Source of the DNA: Lunularia cruciata
Lineage: Eukaryota > Streptophyta > Marchantiopsida > Lunulariales > Lunulariaceae
Length of the DNA stretch: 64,000 bases
NCBI GenBank assembly: GCA_948567375.1
Contig: OX419755.1
Coordinates: forward strand, 2,671,001-2,735,000
Direction of reading: 5' to 3'
Shown: positions 59,792-64,000 of the stretch, one piece after another
Numbering within the stretch: position 1 is the first letter of the stretch
Layout of the letters: each line of letters begins with the position of its first letter
Notes under the pieces: generated by a model
Told to the model about the DNA's origin: nothing
The model's input: the letters and a program-made list of their open reading frames with translations, nothing else
Database searches by the model: none
Made by a program: the position numbers and the translations under genes

Positions 59792-59837
59792 CATATGTTT
59801 ATAAGTATGAACGGTAATTCATACTTATAAACATATG
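59792..59837. repeat. 19 bp inverted repeat with flanking direct repeat
   Basis: The arms at 59792-59810 and 59819-59837 are exact complements. The loop region overlaps a direct repeat (AACGGTAATTCATAC at 59779 and 59810). Confidence 0.88.
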
Positions 59838-59896
59838 GAAATGTTAAATAAACCTATCAATCTCAAGTCTCTTTAAGTAACATATGTTACACTATT

Positions 59897-60300
59897 TGTA
59901 GTGGCGCATTGGATTGCTAGGACATTGGAGTTTCAATGATAATAATTAGAAGGTATTTTAACAATTATTCATAGACTACTTTCAGATGGTCAAATTTTGT
60001 ATTCAAAGTATTGATTTCATGGTGAGGCTCATCGTCACTTGCACCGTCCGCACCGTCGGATGTGCCATCAATGGGACCGTTGGGATGAGACCTAGGTCGA
60101 AATCAGGAGTATACTCTAGAAGTGCAATTCCAGAGAGTTCATTTCTTTGATGTTTAGCTTTTGAGTTCATAGTTAGAGTGGATAGAAAGTTGGTGAGCAT
60201 CACCTGGATTCTCTTAGCTAGAGTGAGTGTGGCTTGATTGTAATCAGTGCCCTGTTGTTGCCAAGTTGTTGAGGATCAGATCAAATATTGATCTGAGTTC
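59897..60300 (+). repeat. 5' LTR (partial) of methyltransferase-type gypsy copy 2
   Basis: It is similar to 10860-11290. Shared features are TATTGAT near 60008, GCACCGTC/GCACCATC runs near 60045-60070, and the CTCTTAGCTAGAGTGAGTGTG signature near 60210-60230. The U3 start is uncertain and the 3' end is not resolved. Confidence 0.6.
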
Positions 60301-61408
60301 AGTTGATTCGAGATTTAAATGATTTGATTACATCAAAGAAGTCAGTCAGGGAGAATTTGGATGCAAGAACTACAAGTTTTGGCGGTATTTCCAAGCTCAG
60401 TGGATCATGGTGTCTTGATGAGTAGTTCAGATCTCCCTGAGAGAGTGTGTGTGTGTGCCGAAGCGTTGGCAAAATTTAAAGCCAAGGAGAAGCAATTTTC
60501 AAGCGGTAGTTGTGATTTTGAGTTCAAGACCAATTTGTTGTGAGTTGAGCTCAGAAATTGAAATTGAAGGTGGAGTTGGGAGCACATCCTCACGAATTAG
60601 AGATTGGACAAAACCCATTTTTCCAATTTGGCTTGAGTGAAGAATTACAGGAAGATTTGGCGGTCAATCATTTTTAGAGATTTATATCAGATTTATGTCA
60701 GAGTTTATGTCAGATTTTGTGAAGGATTTATGTCAAATTTTGGCAAGAACTTTGATCCGATCCTCAGTGATCCGCATAGCTTACAAAGTAAATAGTTACT
60801 CCGATTATGTCAAGTACCAAATGGTGGTAGAGTCAATCCCGTGTTGATTTATGAAACTAAGGGTTTTCATTGAGCATTCTTGTGATTGGACCCCTCCATT
60901 CTTTACTTCTTATTTGTGCACCGTGTTTGTGTGAGGTGCCTTGAATTTTGAGCATTAGTGCTCTGGTGTGCTCTCGGTAGTGAGGCTAGAGTGATGACCA
61001 ATTAGACTATCTTTGTTTCTCTCCGTTGAGGTAGGAAGTGATGACCTACACACCGTGAGAATGCATGTTGTGATGGCTGGTTACAAGTCGCTCTTGCCCT
61101 TAGTGTAGTTGTCTTGGTTAGAATTACATTAGGGGATAGTGTTCCATTAATTTTGGCACTCGTTGGTGCTTGGTTGGTGTTGGCACTTGGTGATGTTTGG
61201 TTGGTATTGGCACTTGGTGGTTCTTGGTTGGTGTTGGCACTTGGTGGGTGTTGGCACTTGATTGGGTACTTGTTGTTGCAATTTGCGGTTGTGGTTGTGG
61301 TTACTTTGTCAAGACGGAGCTCATTGGGGATTCTAGAGGAGATAGCCTATAATACGTAGTGGGTTTACTTGGAGTGGCGCTCTATATTAACTTGTATCTC
61401 ATGTCCCA
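60301..61408 (+). other. Leader of methyltransferase-type gypsy copy 2
   Basis: Untranslated-looking sequence lies between LTR and gag. It contains a TTTATGTCAGA-type tandem run near 60685-60735 and a ~27 bp minisatellite (61160-61260). Confidence 0.5.
61160..61260 (+). repeat. Minisatellite, ~27 bp unit
   Basis: Three to four copies of a unit containing TTGGTTGGTGTTGGCACT are present. The unit is open in one frame (W-L-V-L-A-L-G-G). Confidence 0.82.
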
Positions 61409-62590
61409 ATGAGGGAGGAGATTGACTCTGAGTTGGAGTTCGATACAAAAGCTTATTCAATTGAGAGTGCACTTGGCATGTCCGCACCATTGTTGTATGA
61501 CATGGACAAGATTTATAGGGCTTCCAAAGGCCCTAGGCATGACTTTGGTACAATAGGTACCATTAAGTTGGATGACTTCATCCAAGAGTTTGATAGTTAG
61601 TGTGATATGCAATAGATGCAGAACCAGACTTTGTTTACACCCTTCATGGCATGGAAGAGGTTGTTTCAACATTTGGAGGGTCCGCCTATAGATGACTACC
61701 ATGAGTTCAAGAGAGCTCATTTGGAGGAGATTGAGTCATGGAGACAATATTGGTGTTTGAACTATGTCTCTATCACTTCAAGCTCAATTGCCATGAGTAG
61801 ATTGGTTGTACTCATGAGTTCTAGCTCAAGTAGTGTTGGTGGAGCTAGTGGAGGTGCACTAGCTGGAGATAGTGCTACTATGAGTGGAGGTACCGCTACA
61901 AGAGGTGGTGTGGTACCAAGGTTTAACCCTATGGTGGAGTTCTTCCAATGTTTGAGGTAAAACTACCAAGGAGTGTGGATCGACAAGCTGAGGAGCTTGC
62001 AAGAGTTCCAAGGGAAGGCTAGAGAGAGCTTACGTGAGGCTTACACTTGCATGAGGCAGCTGATCAATTTCACTCAAGAAGTTATTGAGGCCCAGGCAGT
62101 CCAATTTTGGTATGGGATATTAGACAAGGAGTTATGACGTAGAGTTCATGATGTTATATTGTTACAGGCTACTTTGTCCACTTTGGCAATGATCTTTGGT
62201 TTGGTTGAGCATGTTGAGCTCAACATGGTGGAGGAGAGAGTAGTGACATCTGGATTTGGTAAGGAGACCTCATCTACAACTGTTAGTCTTCTAGAGTGCA
62301 CCACGCCTAGTTGGTTTTTGAGGATAGGGTGGATAGCTTAGATCCTATGGAGCAAGTGGAGGACCTAGTAGTGTAGCTAGACCCTTACCTTCAGTTTTGA
62401 GTCAACAGTATGCAATGAGTGGTAGTGTTGCTTGTTGGACTTATGGTGGACCTCACCATAGGAGAGAGTGTACTCAAGGCAGCGGACTTGACACCTTTGG
62501 TGCATCACAGCCAGCACAGAGGTAGTATGAGCATTGCCACAGATTTGGTCACACTAGTGACCAGTGCTTTGACCTACACTCGGAGTTATG
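61409..62590 (+). pseudogene. Gag of methyltransferase-type gypsy copy 2
   Basis: Semi-open frames 61409-61600, 61616-61960 and 62159-62341 give a gag-like protein. They show a Ser/Gly-rich stretch (SSSSSSVGGASGGA), then capsid-like LRSLQEFQGKARESLREAY and FWYGILDKEL, and finally a zinc-knuckle remnant CHRFGHTSDQCFDLH near 62534-62578. A few stops and frameshifts break it. It is much better kept than copy 1, where this region is mostly deleted. It should form the particle and bind RNA by analogy. Confidence 0.72.
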
Positions 62591-64000
62591 GAGTGGTAGG
62601 GCTGCTATGGCAGGTAGTAGAGGAGCTCCAGTTCATGGATGATGAGGTGGTGGTAGAGGATCTACACCTAGTAGAGGTGCAATACATGCCCTTACTTTTG
62701 ATACAATTATGGCTACTTGGATTGAGCAATTGGAGCAGAGATTGGCTAGTATGGCCACTGCTTAGAGGAGATCAGATTTGTATGTTGAGGTTTCCACCTC
62801 ATATGTTGGTGATAAAGATGCTTTGGACTTCATGTGCGGAGCAGCACAGGTGGATGTATCTATAACAGTGACTAGGAGTGCAATACGTGCTCCAAGCCAA
62901 GAGGAGCATTAGTGGAGTTGGACCCATAGAGAGGAGAGGTTGGAAGACAGGTCAGACTTCCCCAATCTTTCACGCTATCTGAGGCATTGTAGACGACATC
63001 CATAGCTCCGAGACGTCCCAGTGAAGGTGTGGTAGATGGTGATGGAGTGCATGATAGACTACCTACTAGTCAACCACCTACTACTACACAAACAGTCTAG
63101 TATGGTGTTGGGGGCGGCTCAACTGATTATGCGGTGCCCTTTGTTTTCAACCAATGACATGTTTACATTGGGAGTTGGCCTAGCTCTAATGTTCTGGTTG
63201 GCTGCCACGCTTTGTGAGAGTAGGGATGATGCGGTTCCTACTACTAGAGTAGAGGTGGTTGATAGTGGAGTTGACTTGGTTGAGGAGCATGGGATCCGTT
63301 CAGCAACCAATGGTTTATGGTAGGTAGCAACAATTAGACTGGAGGAGTTGCCAACTAGACCGGCCTTTGAGAGAGCACGGTTCACACTTGGTGTTGTCCT
63401 ATTGGATAACCAAAGGGGGATTTTCTCTTTGGTGGGACCTTTAGGGAAGGTCTATATACCACAAAGAGTCTTATTAGACTCTAGTGTGTAGCTCTTTATG
63501 TTCGAGAAGGCTACAATAGTTGATCTGGAGTTACAAAAGACCTATGTAGAGAGGTGTCCATTTCAAATCGAGACATCTCTAAGTGGTGGTTCGACATAGT
63601 ACATCACACGTGGGGAGCTTGTCCAGGTTCAACCTAGTCATTTGATTGATAGCTTGGTGGTGAGAGCTCAGGCTATTGTGACAATAGCTGAGTCATATGA
63701 TGTGCTAGTTGGGGGAGTAATGTTATACCCCATGGATTTAAGCATTGACTATTGGGAGGAGACAACCTCCTATAGACCAGGTTGGCAGTCTGGTGAGGGA
63801 TGGGTATGATGCCTACCAGTGGCTTCAGTCTTGGCTCACTACAGTCCAAGACCATGGTGGCATCAATTTCAGCTTTCAGTGGTGTAGTTACTTGGCCTGG
63901 TGACTTGTTGGAGAGGAACGCCCATGCAGAGGATACTCTAGTACCAAAGGAGATCACTCAGATTTGGAGTACGAGTGGGATTGTTCCATCCACCTTGGAT
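62591..64000 (+). pseudogene. Gag-protease linker and protease, methyltransferase-type gypsy copy 2 (cut by window edge)
   Basis: The stretch is collinear with 5050-6366 of copy 1. Sequence includes TIMATWIEQLEQRLASM near 62700 and a protease-like block beginning PQRVLLDSS near 63455. The YDVLVGGVMLYPMDLSIDYWEETTSYRPGWQ segment (described in two halves: YDVLVGG and YWEETTSYRPGW) lies near 63695-63790 and is also seen degraded in copy 1. By alignment, the methyltransferase domain would start about 180 bp beyond the window end. Confidence 0.7.

Noticed and set aside
61114-61359. Open frame with W-L-V-L-A-L-G-G repeats as a small membrane protein
   Set aside because: It is produced by a minisatellite in the untranslated leader of a retroelement.
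1-64000. CRISPR arrays, bacterial operons, rRNA or tRNA genes
   Set aside because: No regularly spaced repeats of that kind, no Shine-Dalgarno-organised frames and no tRNA cloverleaf were seen; the only tRNA-related sequence is the primer binding site of copy B.

Overview
The window looks like nuclear DNA from a land plant. The evidence is one intact spliced gene of the plant SURNod19 family, chromodomain Ty3/gypsy elements primed by initiator-Met tRNA, and AT-rich, heavily decayed repeat sequence. The types of non-LTR and gypsy elements make me lean towards a seed-free plant (bryophyte, lycophyte or fern). That is inference and the sequence does not prove it. No bacterial-style operons, rRNA, tRNA or CRISPR arrays were seen.

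Layout. 1-3953: 3' two thirds of a decayed chromodomain gypsy element (copy A) with its 3' LTR. 3954-11392: a decayed Ty3/gypsy element of unusual design. After gag and protease remnants, and before reverse transcriptase, it carries a C5 cytosine DNA methyltransferase domain (6483-7420). After integrase it ends in a degraded PHD finger (10290-10583). 11395-12540: 3' end of a non-LTR (LINE) element on the minus strand. 14155-17120: LINE copy with reverse-transcriptase motifs, split by a 0.5 kb insertion. 17378-22930: lower-repeat DNA with a recurring inverted ~90 bp module, a 304 bp MITE and a LINE scrap. 22930-31330: an unidentified coiled-coil repeat (minus strand) split by a complete gypsy element, copy B (24410-30054), with 423 bp LTRs, PBS, PPT and a near-perfect 5 bp target duplication. 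31330-38000: very AT-rich DNA without recognisable genes but with hairpins and more copies of the ~90 bp module. 38010-47700: a second long LINE copy, split by a 3.7 kb insertion. 47700-58700: the least repetitive stretch, holding the only intact gene, SURNod19 (48972-51131, minus strand, three exons). 58722-59684: another unit bounded by inverted copies of the module. 59897-64000: a second, better preserved copy of the methyltransferase-type gypsy element, cut by the window edge just before its methyltransferase region.

How the parts relate. Almost everything except SURNod19 is mobile DNA in different stages of decay. Most inactivating changes are C-to-T or G-to-A, as expected from long methylation followed by deamination. 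Against that background, an element family that encodes its own DNA methyltransferase (writer) and a PHD finger (possible histone reader) is the most interesting system here. The LTRs of the chromodomain element carry perfect heat-shock-element arrays upstream of a TATA box, which suggests stress-responsive transcription.
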